A stretch of DNA of 64,000 nucleotides, from assembly GCF_021869535.1 (NCBI RefSeq), contig NW_026262734.1, forward strand, positions 93,687,285 through 93,751,284. Direction: 5' to 3'. The notes under the pieces were generated by a model. It did no database searches, was not told the DNA's origin, and saw only the letters and a program-made list of their open reading frames with translations. The stretch is from Mytilus californianus (lineage: Eukaryota > Mollusca > Bivalvia > Mytilida > Mytilidae). Every line of letters begins with the position of its first letter. The stretch's first letter is position 1. Positions 11,901 to 22,500 of this stretch are shown one piece after another. Position numbers and translations under genes: made by a program.

Positions 11901-12859
11901 CGCGCATCTGGCGTTCAAAATTATAAGCCTGGTATCGTTGATGAGTTTTTATTTTAGCCCTATTCCAATTATCATGGCGTAATATATCACACAATTTTTT
12001 TTTGGTAGATTTCTGCCCACAAGAGCTGGTATCAATCAGAAGCGATAACACCGAAATTCCTGTTGGGATAGCACAAGGCAGCTTTGCAGTAGACCCGATA
12101 CCTGGTGGTCAAATATGGGTAACCTATGGTTACAGTGACATCAACGAAATATTCCAGTACAAATCTTTGGAACTGCTCAAATATGACGTCGAGAAAGGAA
12201 CACACAAACTCCCGTTCTTTTGTGAAGGAACAGGACATGTCGTTTATAAAAACTCTTTGTTTTGCCATAAGGGAATGAGCAACAAAATTGTTAAGTATAA
12301 CTTACTTCAGAAAAAGTGGGAGAAAGAAATCGCTCTGGACAACGCAGGTGTCCATAACAAATATCCATACCAGAGTGGAAAATTTTCAGACATTGATTTT
12401 GCTGTAGACGAAAAAGGATTATGGGTGATTTATGCTACAACATATTCCAACGGGAATATAGTTATAGTAAAACTTAATGACGACACACTTGAGATTTTGG
12501 AGACGTGGGTAACAAATATACCAAAAACAAAAGTTGGAAATGCATTTATGATTTGTGGAATTATGTATGCAACGGATTCGTACGAAAATATCCCAACTTT
12601 CATCAAATATTCATTTAATACAAATAACGGCGGTAGCAAGGTTCTTAAAGACAATCAAATAATATTTCCAAACACCATTGATGATAAATTTGCTAAGAAC
12701 TACATGCTGGACTACAATCCAATTCAAAAGAAGCTTTATGCGTGGAATCATGGTCGTGTGGAAGTTTATTCTGTGTCATCTAAATCGTATTACCCGTTTC
12801 AAGTTGGTGCAAACCGCGTTAAACGACGAAATTCTCGAAAGAAAAGGAAAAGAAATTGA
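5302..12859 (+). CDS. Secreted coiled-coil/olfactomedin-domain protein, two coding exons
   Basis: Joining 5302-5953 to 12009-12859 gives a 1503-base open frame (500 aa plus TGA). The donor is ctg|gtaagt and the acceptor ttggtag|att; exon 1 ends in phase 1, which matches the acceptor. The protein has a signal peptide (residues about 1-17), a Cys-containing N-terminal segment, a helical region likely to form coiled coils (about 80-215), and an olfactomedin (OLF) beta-propeller domain (about 219-485). It ends in a strongly basic tail (KRRNSRKKRKRN). Such proteins are secreted and usually oligomerise through the coiled coil; the ligand here is unknown. OLF hallmarks are present: the paired cysteines C220 and C400 and the GTGHVVY, SDIDFAVDE, CGIMYATDSY and LDYNP motifs. 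Residues matching the calcium ligands described for myocilin (D345, N395, D452) are retained. A partial copy is at 55573-56423. Confidence 0.9.
6480..8253. mobile_element. Nested palindromic element, 1.77 kb, in olfactomedin intron 1
   Basis: Outer inverted arms of about 70 bases begin with 'taataattaaaacaagaatg' and lie at 6480-6555 and about 8175-8253. Inside is a second inverted pair at 7283-7420 and 7840-7980, holding the 43-base motif and the phrase 'gagccttggctcacaccgaa'. A third, smaller hairpin is at 6945-7057 ('aggtcaatgtcagaaaaata' and its complement). No open frame is present, so it is non-autonomous. A fold-back DNA transposon is the likeliest class. Confidence 0.6.
6945..7057. 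repeat. Hairpin inside the palindromic element
   Basis: 'acaatataaggtcaatgtca' on the left pairs with 'tgacattgacctaatattgt' on the right, with a 50-60 base loop rich in T. Confidence 0.7.
9208..9304. repeat. Short hairpin repeat
   Basis: 'gtaatagcaagtttgttgtc' and its near-complement 'ataacaaacttgctattac' flank a GC-richer loop ('cttcggcttcgcctcgag'). Probably a miniature inverted-repeat element. Confidence 0.7.
9355..10740 (+). repeat. Large dispersed repeat with internal near-tandem units
   Basis: Begins near 'tcacttggcgtccgtcgttc' and contains repeated phrases such as 'ttattatcttgaaa', 'gacaagatctacaaa' and 'gagttattgcccttaa' at intervals of roughly 120-250 bases. It is a diverged relative of the elements at 27171-28542 and (inverted) 38611-40392. 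It is interrupted by the insertion at 10249-10419. No coding frame is maintained. Confidence 0.65.
10249..10419 (+). mobile_element. Solo 3' tail related to the Penelope-like copies
   Basis: The phrases 'gggttcgtgttgcttagtct' and 'tagttttcc', followed by 'tatgagttttagtatcccct', match the non-coding tails downstream of the reverse-transcriptase copies at 30.9-31.1 kb and 54.7-55.1 kb. Here the tail stands alone and splits the large repeat at 9355-10740. Confidence 0.65.
10868..11318 (-). mobile_element. SINE-like element, minus orientation
   Basis: The same element as 48971-49403, reversed. It ends at 'caatcaatcaatc' and contains 'cctcgtgtaaagagaatgcc' and 'cttcatcccggacgg'. The matching position in A2 (near 53740) lacks it, so it is an insertion in A1. 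Open frames on both strands here are by-products of its GC-rich sequence. Confidence 0.7.
11865..11955 (+). repeat. GCGCGTCTGGCG-type dispersed repeat
   Basis: Pattern 'gagcgtcactgacgagtctt', 'tgtagac', 'cgcgcatctggcg', then 'cctggtatcgttgatgagtt'. Related copies are at about 17495, 23660, 41034, 45815 (inverted), 55440 and 63897. Confidence 0.7.
12009..12859 (+). CDS. Olfactomedin gene exon 2 (OLF domain, stop codon)
   Basis: The acceptor is ttttttttggtag|att, and the exon runs 851 bases to TGA at 12857-12859. It encodes the whole OLF domain and a basic C-terminal tail. The homologous copy at 55573-56423 has exactly the same length. The frame also extends upstream of 12009, but only through the polypyrimidine tract, so the splice start is preferred. 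Possible polyadenylation hexamers (aataaa) occur at about 13240-13290 and 13768. Confidence 0.92.
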
Positions 12860-13203
12860 TTCCCGAAAGAGCTATACGTTCTTGTAGATTAATCTTTGAA
12901 AGTATAACTATATAGAACACGAACAATTGTTTGCCAATGGAGTTTTCACGTGTTAGGAATGTAATTGGTATGACGTTGATATTTATTTAAAGTACTAGTA
13001 ATAGAACGAAATTGGAAGGAACAAATTATGTTTATTGTACATGATATCAAACTATCTTGTTAATGATTGTTCCACGATTTAAAATATCAAAAGAAAAAGT
13101 TTTTTGTCCATCATTGTTATAACATATTTCACTCCAATCAGCACTGGGAAATACTTCGCGTAAGTCAAACAATTTACCAATAACTTGTACTAATCACTTT
13201 AAT
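12860..13203 (+). other. Olfactomedin gene 3' flank
   Basis: Probable 3' UTR and flank, closely conserved with 56424-56763 in block A2. No other gene seen. Confidence 0.5.
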
Positions 13204-13530
13204 ATGAGGATCTGGATGAGAAAAAAGAGAATATTTGACCAACAAATAAAAATTATTAGAGAAAAAAAAAGCAAAAAACAAAATAAAGCATAAGGAATAA
13301 TTGGGTGATAAAATATAAAGAATACAGAATGATGTGGTGATAAAATATAAAGACTAATAAATGAGATGATGAAATGTAAAGAACATAAAATAATCGTGTT
13401 ATATAATATAAGGAATAGAGAATAATTGGGTGATAAAATATTAAAAATAGAGATTAATGTGCAAAATTTATGAAAAATAGTTTTAAAAAAAACCCAGAAT
13501 TGAAGGCCCCTTCCCCCTCCAGATCCTCGT
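13204..13530 (-). repeat. Fold-back AT-rich repeat
   Basis: Ends 'atgaggatctggatgag' and 'ctccagatcctcgt' form an inverted pair. The interior is degenerate 'ataaagaatagagaataatt'-type units. It is the block-A1 partner of 56764-57079. Confidence 0.65.
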
Positions 13531-14284
13531 GTTGTACAAATCGTGAATGATACGGAATTGTGTATACATCGTGTAGGTGAATTGAATTTTTTTTTTATAT
13601 TTATATAATATTTGGTTATTATTGCTAGTCATTTTCAAGTATTTCACAGATAATAATTCATATTTGTTTATATTTAACGCATTATTAATGACTTGTTCAA
13701 AATAATATCTTTTCTCAAATTTGTATATATTTATCTTTTTATTGATATTTATTCTGTTGAATTATTTAATAAAGGTTTAGATATTACAAAGGGAAACTTA
13801 TCGCTGGATTTGTATTTCACACGGACAACATGACGGACGCCACAAGTGGGTCAATATCCCTAATGCGCCTTAAATTTAGTAACTCAAAAATAGTGCGTGA
13901 ACAAAAAAACCTCTATGCAGTGATACAAATAACCCAGCTTAACCATTTGTGTTCATTTGAAGAGCAGTGGACCATAAAATAAAGGTGTAAAAACTATGGA
14001 GTTACAAAATGTATGCAAAGAAATAAATTTTCAAAAGAACTTTTTCTTTTATATTTTTTTTTTTTACCTGGAGAAGTCGCATCACAAGGGCTATTCGGGT
14101 GAGATAAATTACGGGAAAATGAATCTCACTTCGTTCCCCGAAAATTCAACCACATATGTGAAAATGTCCAAGCTTAGAAACAAGCCATCATAAATATCCA
14201 CGTTTCCGATATGGGCAGAGGAATTGAGGAAAAGGCTACAACTACCGACAACATGGAATATATTGCATATCTTGACCCAAGTAG

Positions 14285-14425
14285 AGCAATACAATTGAGA
14301 ATGAAAATGGGGAATATGTCAAAGGGACAACAACCCGACCAAAGAGCAGACAACAGCCGAAGGTCACCAATGGGAAACATGGTAAACTTACATACAATCC
14401 GAGAGCAACACGATGGGCGCCACAA
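14285..14425 (+). repeat. Dispersed 'GTCAAAGAGACAACAACCCG' repeat
   Basis: 'gaatatgtcaaagggacaac' with 'agcagacaacagccgaaggt' is shared with 47165-47278 and 54861-55049. Confidence 0.6.
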
Positions 14426-14726
14426 GTAGAGCAAGAATGTTAACCTACCTACTCTGTGGTAGGCCATCCTGATACTCGGTTAGGCAAAAGTGACTTACTG
14501 AAATGAAATCAAGCTTACAATCTTTACAATTGGGGAATGGGGACTGTTTTATGTTTCTTTTATACGACAAAATCATCGGAAACTGTTTCTCCAAATAGCA
14601 TCGATTATAAGTTTGATTTTACTTCTTTCGGTTGCTCTTACTTGACCGGTTACCAGGATGTCCTACAACACAGTTAAAAAAATCAGTCACAATTCCGGAG
14701 CGCTAGCGTATACCAATTAAAAGATC

Positions 14727-15055
14727 AGCGTGTATCATCGCCGCCGGAAATTATAGTAATTAAACAAGGTAGGTATTCCTTTAATTTAAACCATTTCAAC
14801 CGTTTTGGATAAGGTTATTGCTATGAAACGGTTTTCTGATATACAGTGTTTGTATGCAAACAAGTAGCAAACAGAGGCAGGCTGTTGTGTTATAATTCAA
14901 AATTGTGCACTTGGTACCAGAAAATGTCGAGGTCGATCACCCTCGGTCGCCCTATTGGCCTGATATTCCGCTGTTTTTGATTCTTTCGATTATTTAGATG
15001 ACGATATTGTGACTTCATATTTACTGAAAATTGCTGTCTAAAAGATGTTTTCTAC
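14727..15055 (+). repeat. Unit present three times in window
   Basis: Matches 58632-58991 (same orientation) and 60434-60788 (inverted). It carries 'ccatttcaaccgttttg', 'cctgatattccgctgttttt' and 'aaaagatgttttctacagaa'. No coding frame. Confidence 0.65.
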
Positions 15056-15262
15056 AGAATATTAATAGACCAAAACAATTATTGTGTATTGTACGGCGAA
15101 TTAAAAAAAAAATAAATGAAAACAGTGGATATATACAACACTATAAAATCCTTTTCTTTGAAATAACTAGATGAATAAGCTATTGTAATCCAATGGGAAC
15201 GTGGTGATATAACAGTGTAGTTCTGATAAAAACTCTTAGAGTGTAGAAATATCGTATTATAG

Positions 15263-15445
15263 TTGTATAAGGAGATAGACCATTGCGGTTGGAAACCAAA
15301 TACATACCTATGTCCATTTTCATCAAAAGTGGACATACTCATCGTTAAAGGCCGTATGGTTACCTATAGTTGTTTATTTATCGGACATTTGGTCTCTGGA
15401 GGAGAATTGTCTCATTGGCAATCATACCACACATTTTTATTTTTA
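15263..15445 (-). repeat. Dispersed mussel-type repeat with diverged 43-base motif
   Basis: Contains 'gaattgtctcattggcaatc' and 'ataccacac', a distant relative of the 43-base motif. The block-A2 partner lies at about 61745-61930. The open frame starting at 15263 is inside the repeat and is not supported. Confidence 0.55.
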
Positions 15446-16086
15446 TATATAACAATAAAAGATTCACACGACGAATTAAAGATGAGAGTATTTCACAGCA
15501 ATTTTAAACGAACAGTTTTATTCAAATCATCAGAACATCTACACACTCATTGAGGTTATACTGCAAGTTTATGCAATTATACGTATATCAAAATCCGCGG
15601 TAGCGATACCAAAGCTCTTGCTACAAATTTTACTACATCAGATGCGCATTTCGACAATTAGTGTCTCTTCAGTGATGCTTTGGATCAAAATATTAGATAA
15701 TCGGAATATCTCAGAAACGTTGAAAATTGATATAATCGAAAAGGAGCAAAAGTATAGCCTAACCCGGAAAAACACATGCAAGGACAAAAATTAGTTCACC
15801 GTTAAACGTTTTTTAAATTTCAAACAAGAGAAATTTTTCGTCTGCCTCGTGTTTTTTCAATCACTTGTGTGCAAGTACACGGATGTCAATACCGAACATT
15901 TGCATGGCTACTTCCTGTGCTTGTGGTACCACGGTAGACTTATATTCCAACGAGCGGTACTGACCCAGTGGTAATAAATGTGATACGTTTAGCTGATCAC
16001 TCGACCAACTAGCCTATACAAAATATAGCTTTCGTTAAAAGAGTAATCTTTCCTCGTCGGTTTAGTCTAGCGTTATATCACAACTA

Positions 16087-16329
16087 CATGAGGGTCAAAA
16101 TGTGTATTTTTTTCATTTCTGCAGTTTAAAAAAAAATTTAGGTAATTTTTCTCTATTTGTTATAGATTTTGCATGTTATTCTCTATTCTTTATTTCTTAA
16201 GCATATCGTTATATTCTATTCTTTATATTTTTGTTTGCATATTGTTCTCTATTCTTTATATATGTTGCCCACCATTCTGCTTTTTTGCCCATTATTCTCT
16301 ATTCTGCAAACCCCATCAAAACCTTCGTT
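16087..16329 (+). repeat. Fold-back AT-rich repeat
   Basis: Starts 'catgagggtcaaaatg', ends 'ccccatcaaaaccttcgt'. The interior is 'ttattctctattctttat' units. Partner of 62579-62814. Confidence 0.6.
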
Positions 16330-17494
16330 CATAATGAATAGTGGCAAGTTGATGGTGTACCTTTCAGATCAGATATGTTTTGTTTGTCGTAAAGGATGAA
16401 AATGTTACTTACCATGCCGTCACATCAAGTTTCAAACTTTATTTTATATACGTCTAAACATATGAAACTTGATGACAGACATTCTCTATAAATATTATTT
16501 TAAATAAACATTAGTACCCTTTACGACACTTAGGTCAATCTGTCCAAAGACTAGTTGGCATTTGTAAGATTTGGCAGGACTTGCTTGGTACGTTTTCAAT
16601 GCCTTTGTATGTCGTACTTTATTGACCTGTAGATCTTCCGTTTTGCGTTCGGTTGCCGTCTCGTCGACATATACAGCCCATTTATTTCTTTTATCATATT
16701 CAATAACATATTCGGATATCAAAACAGACAGAAATATATTTTTGGTCTGTTGTTTTTCTTGTGGTATCTCTTCCGATTCTTTTTAATCGAACATTTGCAT
16801 GGTGAATTTTGTATTTTTATTTCAAAGAATTCAACGTTCTCTTCTTCGTATCTACAATGATGTCATTTTTCATCCAATTGCATAACTCGAAACAGCGTAA
16901 TTTTGCCCTGAAATAAAAATTCGTTTAAACATCATTTCATTCCACTCATCAGAACATTTGTTAAACTAATTACATGTGCATGGATTCTATTTCCGCCGAT
17001 TTATACAACAAAAGGGAGATAATTTTGCACTTTTCATTTTTGCATTGTAAAATATATTCTAACAGAAAATTTAGTCACAGTAAACACTTCCCCACATTGT
17101 ACTTTCTGTAATTGTCCTCTTTCAATTTCGTGTTTTAGATGCAAACACGACTCCGTTAACTTACTAGGCAAATTCCTTGGAGGGAAAATAGGGAATATTT
17201 CCCTTCACATAGTCGACCCTTTTTTGTTTTGAGTTTTCACTATTATATCATTGTTTTTAAAATTCATTTAAAAAAATAACGGTCATATCAATTTATGGAC
17301 ATCCGACCAACCTATCTGTGTAAGCTACGTAATTGTAAAGTATTCCATAATATTTCACGCAGTGAGTTAAGTATATTAGTTTAAAAGTTGCTTACGATGA
17401 AATAGGAAACACTTATAAGCTTTAACCTTTCGGAATTGAAAATTTTAAATGCTTTTCAACTTTGTAATTTATTTGGCCTTTTTAACTTTTGTGT

Positions 17495-17578
17495 TTCGAC
17501 CGTCACTGATGGGTCTTTTGTAGACGACACGCACGATAAGCGTACACAATTTCTATCCTGGTATTTATGATGAGTTTA
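17495..17578 (+). repeat. GCGCGTCTGGCG-type dispersed repeat
   Basis: 'gaccgtcactgatgggtctt' followed by 'gtagacgacacgcacgataa' and 'cctggtatttatgatgagtt'. Partner of 63897-63990. Confidence 0.6.
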
Positions 17579-17589
17579 TATACCTTGTC

Positions 17590-19318
17590 CTGTGACATGG
17601 ATTGTCAGAGAAAGTCCACTATTACCAAGTGTCACATGCTTCGTTCCAACAATTGGCCCATTTTGTCCTCGTCGTACAATAATATCATATTCTCCCTTGT
17701 ATGCACGTACGCTCACTGTACTGGTGAAATGATGAGTTTCGTGTGTATGCCAGCGGTTTTGATAGACATACCCAGCTTGGTTTAGCTATTGTTATTAAAA
17801 CAAAATATTTACATGCATTATGGAAAACTTTTCAAATTCATTTGAAAACAATCAGAAGGAAAATTTACATTAAGAATATTCTAAACTACTCTTTTATATA
17901 CTGTAACCAAATAATTTTTATGAGCCTTTTTTCGCGACTTTCGCCAGTAGAAAAATTGCGGGATAATAAATTGTCGCTAATATGTAAAACGTGGAGCTTT
18001 TCTTATTTAACTACATTAAAAATGACAAATCGCGGAATTAAATCACCGCGAAGTGTGATAGAACTTTCTAAACGCAAAATCAAGCATCCGCTTTTACCGT
18101 TACTGTGCATCGGTATATAACATTTGAGAACATGTCATTGGTGAGGAGCATTGATTGAGCTTGTTGCATGATACATCATATCGCGTTTAAGGTCATATGG
18201 TACAGTTACAGGGAACAATGGGGAAGGTAATGACGTTGCTAACGTAAGATGTTATTTTTGCGACGTCAAACTGTGACATATCGGGAAAAGATGCTTTTTC
18301 GACTGTTCTTTATGATTTAGACTGATTGAACTTGAAAACGAGTACATGGACCCCTCTTTTTTAAAATAGCATTAGGTTTGATAACGTATGAAGATTATGT
18401 GTACCAAATTTAATGAAAAAGTCAACATTAATTTTTTTTTAAATTTGATAAATATACCGCAAAAAATGCTGTTTTTTTTTCTAAAATCCTGAAACTTTGT
18501 TTTACATTATTTATTTCCAAAGAACTGTTGTACTTAAGAGCATATTGATGTAAAGAAGATTTTCATAATGTTTCTACAAAATTCCGTTTGCGTTTGTTTA
18601 TCTGTTGAAATAAAAAAGTTAGGTGTGTCTATCCAAAGGATAGAAATGTCCAAAAAACCGAAATTTTTACTAAATGTCTAAAATTTCGACCCCTTGTATC
18701 TCTTAAAGTAGCACATGAAGGTATATTTTTTATTACATATTTGAATTGCTTAGGTGAAAAATAGCTTGTATGCAAATTTTCGTTTGAAATTCATCATGGA
18801 ATCGAAACTGTATAGTAAATTCTGCATTCTCGAGATTGATAGGCTTATTTTGCAAACATTTCTCCTTAACATGATATATCTTTTCAATACTTAGATATGT
18901 TATTACTGGAAGTCTTAGAAATCGCAGAATTTGATGTATCCAATTATTAATGCCATTTTCAATCTTGATTGCACTCCTAATCGGCAGGAAACCGTTAAAT
19001 TATCCACCGAGGTAAGACGCAAGGTTTAATCTATTTCACTTACAAATGATTTAACCAACGATTAAACAAAGGTTAAATTTACCTCAGGATGAAAAACGTT
19101 AATCAGTTTAAAACTCCAACCAAGGGATACAATATTTAACCGTCGGTTGAAATTAAAATAGAGGTGTACGGCAGGGTCTTTTTGTTAGAAAAAAATGCAA
19201 AAAGACCACCTAATAAGATATAATAGTACTAGTACATAAAATATGAAATTAATTGATTTCTAGCTAATTAATGCGCAAACGATAACTACGGTAAACGTAA
19301 CATTTTTAGATACTATTT
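17590..19318. other. Gene-free stretch between the two host genes
   Basis: No supported gene. The 125-codon frame at 17743-18120 shows no recognisable domain and has no counterpart with a conserved frame. The 3' UTR of the minus-strand GH10 gene should occupy the right-hand end of this stretch. Confidence 0.5.
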
Positions 19319-19567
19319 TCATTTTATTAACTTATCAATCAAAAGATAAACCTGGAAATTTTGTCCATTTGCCAATGCTGCATCCTGACTGATCAGTTCC
19401 TTATCCCAAACGTCATCTAGAATAATACCTTCTACTTCCGGTCGTGAGTATAAAAGGGTCATTACATCATCTAACATCTGGGCTCGTAAGGTAACACGGT
19501 CTTCATGAAAAGCAAGACTTGATATCCACAATGGTGACTTTGCCTCAGCCAATTTATCAAGTCTGTA
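19319..19567 (-). CDS. GH10-like gene exon 11 (nucleophile Glu replaced), stop
   Basis: 249 bases including TGA at 19321-19319. The acceptor is atttag|tac; the closer AG would create a stop, so it is excluded. Encodes 'YRLDKLAEAKSPLWISSLAF', where members have WITELD, then 'EVEGIILDDVWDKE' and 'LANGQNFQV', matching the family C-terminus. Confidence 0.92.
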   Translation of the reverse strand, partial: YRLDKLAEAKSPLWISSLAFHEDRVTLRAQMLDDVMTLLYSRPEVEGIILDDVWDKELISQDAALANGQNFQVYLLIDKLIK

Positions 19568-22500
19568 CTAAATAGTAATAATGTAGATATATGAAAGAAT
19601 ATTAGATTTGTTTAAGAAATAATTCATGGGGGCTTGAATTTATACTGATTTTACCACGGGTTGACTTTATGCTAAATATTTTACCACGAGCAACAGCGAG
19701 GGGTAAAATATCGGCATAAAGGGCAAACACGTGGTAAAATCAGTATAAATTCAAGCTCCCATGAATTATTTCTATTCTAATACGACAAATACGGCTATTC
19801 TTTTGGATCGAAGCGCTGTAGGTGAAAGCAAATATTTGCTGTTCCCGTAAAAAAAACGCACAATTAAATTGACGTAAAAGAACGGGGCAAACTGAACTAG
19901 TGACATGATTAAACTATTTACAATAACGTATTTAGATTAGTTTTGGATGAATTGAATTAATAATTTTACTTATATGTAAAAACAATGGCTTATAGCACCG
20001 TTTTTCATCGTTTGCTTACGATTCCTTGTTGTGACGATTTTTTGTTTCACAATCGTGCATTTTCCCGTAAAATGCTTATACTCTTACGTCATCGATCAAT
20101 GACGTCGGATAGTTCATTCATTTACGTAGGAGTATGATCGGAACAGCCAAAACAATATATTCATATTTTACCACGGGTGTAATCAAAGCGTTTGAAGAAC
20201 GTCATATTAGAATACTCGTCAATGTGAGTGACGAATACTAGTATATATAGGTGTACTCAAACGCTTTGAGTACACACCCGTGGTAAAATATATAATTCGT
20301 CTAAATATCAAACCAACAATGTTAGATCTGTAAATTTGCAGAAGCAAATGTTTTTTCTTCCCTTGCCGGGATTCGAACTCATGCCACTGAGATATCGTGG
20401 CACCAAATCGCCTTGCAATATGCCCGGCGCGCTAGACCACACGACCACCTAGGCTCTACAATAATAAAGCTTTCGATGGCCGGGTGTTACCTTTCTTCGT
20501 CAGTTTTTATCTAGCGTCGTAACACAGTACATGATATATAAGGCACGAAGATGGAATTTTTTACAGATCAGCTGAATTATCTATCGTAGAGGATCTTACA
20601 AATTAATGTAGGATGCAGTCACAGAGATAATTATATCATAAGTACGTCTGAACCAGTGACAACTCTACGGCAGATTTTATCCATCGGATCACCAGGGATG
20701 GTGATACAAGGCTGAAAACACATTCTGTATATTCGTCTAAATAACAGCCCAACAATGTTAGATCTGTAAATTTGCGGAAGCAAATTTTTGTTCATTCGAA
20801 CACACATGCTACTGAAATATCGTGGCACCAAATCGACGCTAGATAAAAACTATATATATATGCATCGTTACACAGCGTCACCCATGCTATATAAAGAAGA
20901 CGACGAGGATATGAATGTTTGTTGACGGGTGACCAGTGCAAAATTTTTTCCGTCCTCCACTATTTAATGATTGTGAGATGTAATATTTTTTACAACCGAT
21001 ACTGCGTATGTAAACTTTGGTCATATTTTGTAACTGATTTTCAATTTTCTATATGTTTTTAAAGTTATTTAACTCCAAATTCTGATTATTTCCAACATAA
21101 ATTAAACTGGGTTTAAAAAAGACTCAATCATCCAAAAGTAAGCACTTTCCACAATAATGCAAAAGGAGATAACTGAACTAAAATGCACGTCAATATCAAA
21201 CAGTTTCCGTTGAATGCCGGAAAAAGACACAACTCTGGATTATCTTTAAATAGTAAGGTGTGAAAACAAGTTAACATTACGAAGAAAAACAAAAATAAAA
21301 TGGTTAGATATTTCCCTAGATAATCGGCCGACTGCAACATTCATACTATCACAGACTAATTTTAATTCGCTATATTAAACTGAGTTACGTTGCTAGGTAA
21401 TATAGACTTACCTTTAAAGCATCCATGTCTATCTGACTGGAGTTGAAATGTGCTTTAATACCAAGTCCATAATATGGAGTATGTATGCTCTTCAATCGCT
21501 TAGCCATATTTGCATATGCCTAGATAAATAAATGTGTCAATGCAGTGCTCGTTACAAATGTAACTGGAATACATTTTGAATCTTAAAAAATATAAAAAAG
21601 ATAGTTTATATTTCACGTATACGTGTTAATTTTATATAAATTACTGCTTGCAGTAGCCCATCATGCATAGCTACTCATTTAGTGGTTTGGTAAAAAATCC
21701 ACGTAAAAAAGAATTGCGTCATACGTAAATAAAGAATTACATGATTGTGCTCATTTGTGCATGTCCATATAAGGTAGTGTTCCTGACCTGTTGTAGTAGA
21801 TCCGTTAACTACAAACACTTAAATAAGACCAGGAAAATTAAGAACAAACAAAATCAAAACAAAACCAAATAATTACATTACATGTATGTTTCATTATAAT
21901 ACGTTACTTTGATTGGCTAACAGCAAGCTCTCGTCATTCTGAAATCAACCTTAATTTCCAAAAGAAATGTAACATCCATGATGACTCGAGTTTCCACAAT
22001 AAAGTGCACATGTAAATAAAATAAAAACGTGATAGAAATCGTGTTTTTATGACCCTATCAAAAAAATGTAATTATAAGTATTGAATGATTCTTTTAGTAA
22101 TTTTATAGGGTTGTAAAAGCGTTGACCGTGCGTACATTTTTAGAATGAAGCGCCGCGCTTCTTAAAAAATGTACTTCGGTCAATGATTTTACAACCCAAT
22201 AAATTTACACAAAGAAGCATTCAATTCTTAAATAAACAAAGCGAGTTATGATCTTTCAGTATTATTATTTCCACACATCTAATTTGTAGACTTTTTCATT
22301 ATTCTAGTACAAACTATATTTATTTAAATATGATTGTTCCCTGTTATAATCAGTAAAAATAAAACTTTTTACATTTATGCGTCCGAATGGTTTTTTCTGA
22401 ATTGACCTCCAAAATCAAATTTAAAGAGTATTAAAATAAAAAGACTACCCGTTTTTGTGTTAAAAATAGATTATCATCAGATAGTTACAAAAACACTGAA

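Larger units (their letters stand above)
10780..17590 (+). repeat. Segmental duplication block A1
   Basis: Sequence from about 10780 (from 'ccattgttgaa' onward) to about 17590 ('gtttatataccttgtcct') matches 53650-64000 in the same order and orientation, apart from insertions. It includes olfactomedin exon 2, its 3' flank and the repeats at 13.2, 15.4 and 16.1 kb. The partner reaches the last base of the window, so the true right end is not seen. Confidence 0.85.

Noticed and set aside
14174-14467. Frames of 72 and 97 codons on opposite strands
   Set aside because: They overlap the dispersed 'GTCAAAGAGACAAC' repeat, and the paired A2 region does not conserve them.
16495-16722. Minus-strand 75-codon frame starting MISEYVIEYDKRNKW
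   Set aside because: Looks exon-like, but the A2 counterpart at about 63000-63190 has stops and frameshifts, and no splice partners were found.
17743-18120. 125-codon plus-strand frame
   Set aside because: Composition matches AT-rich non-coding DNA; no domain or signal visible, and no partner to test conservation.
20361-20458. Functional tRNA gene
   Set aside because: A- and B-box words are present, but the acceptor stem does not pair cleanly by eye and the unit continues into a SINE body with a second copy.
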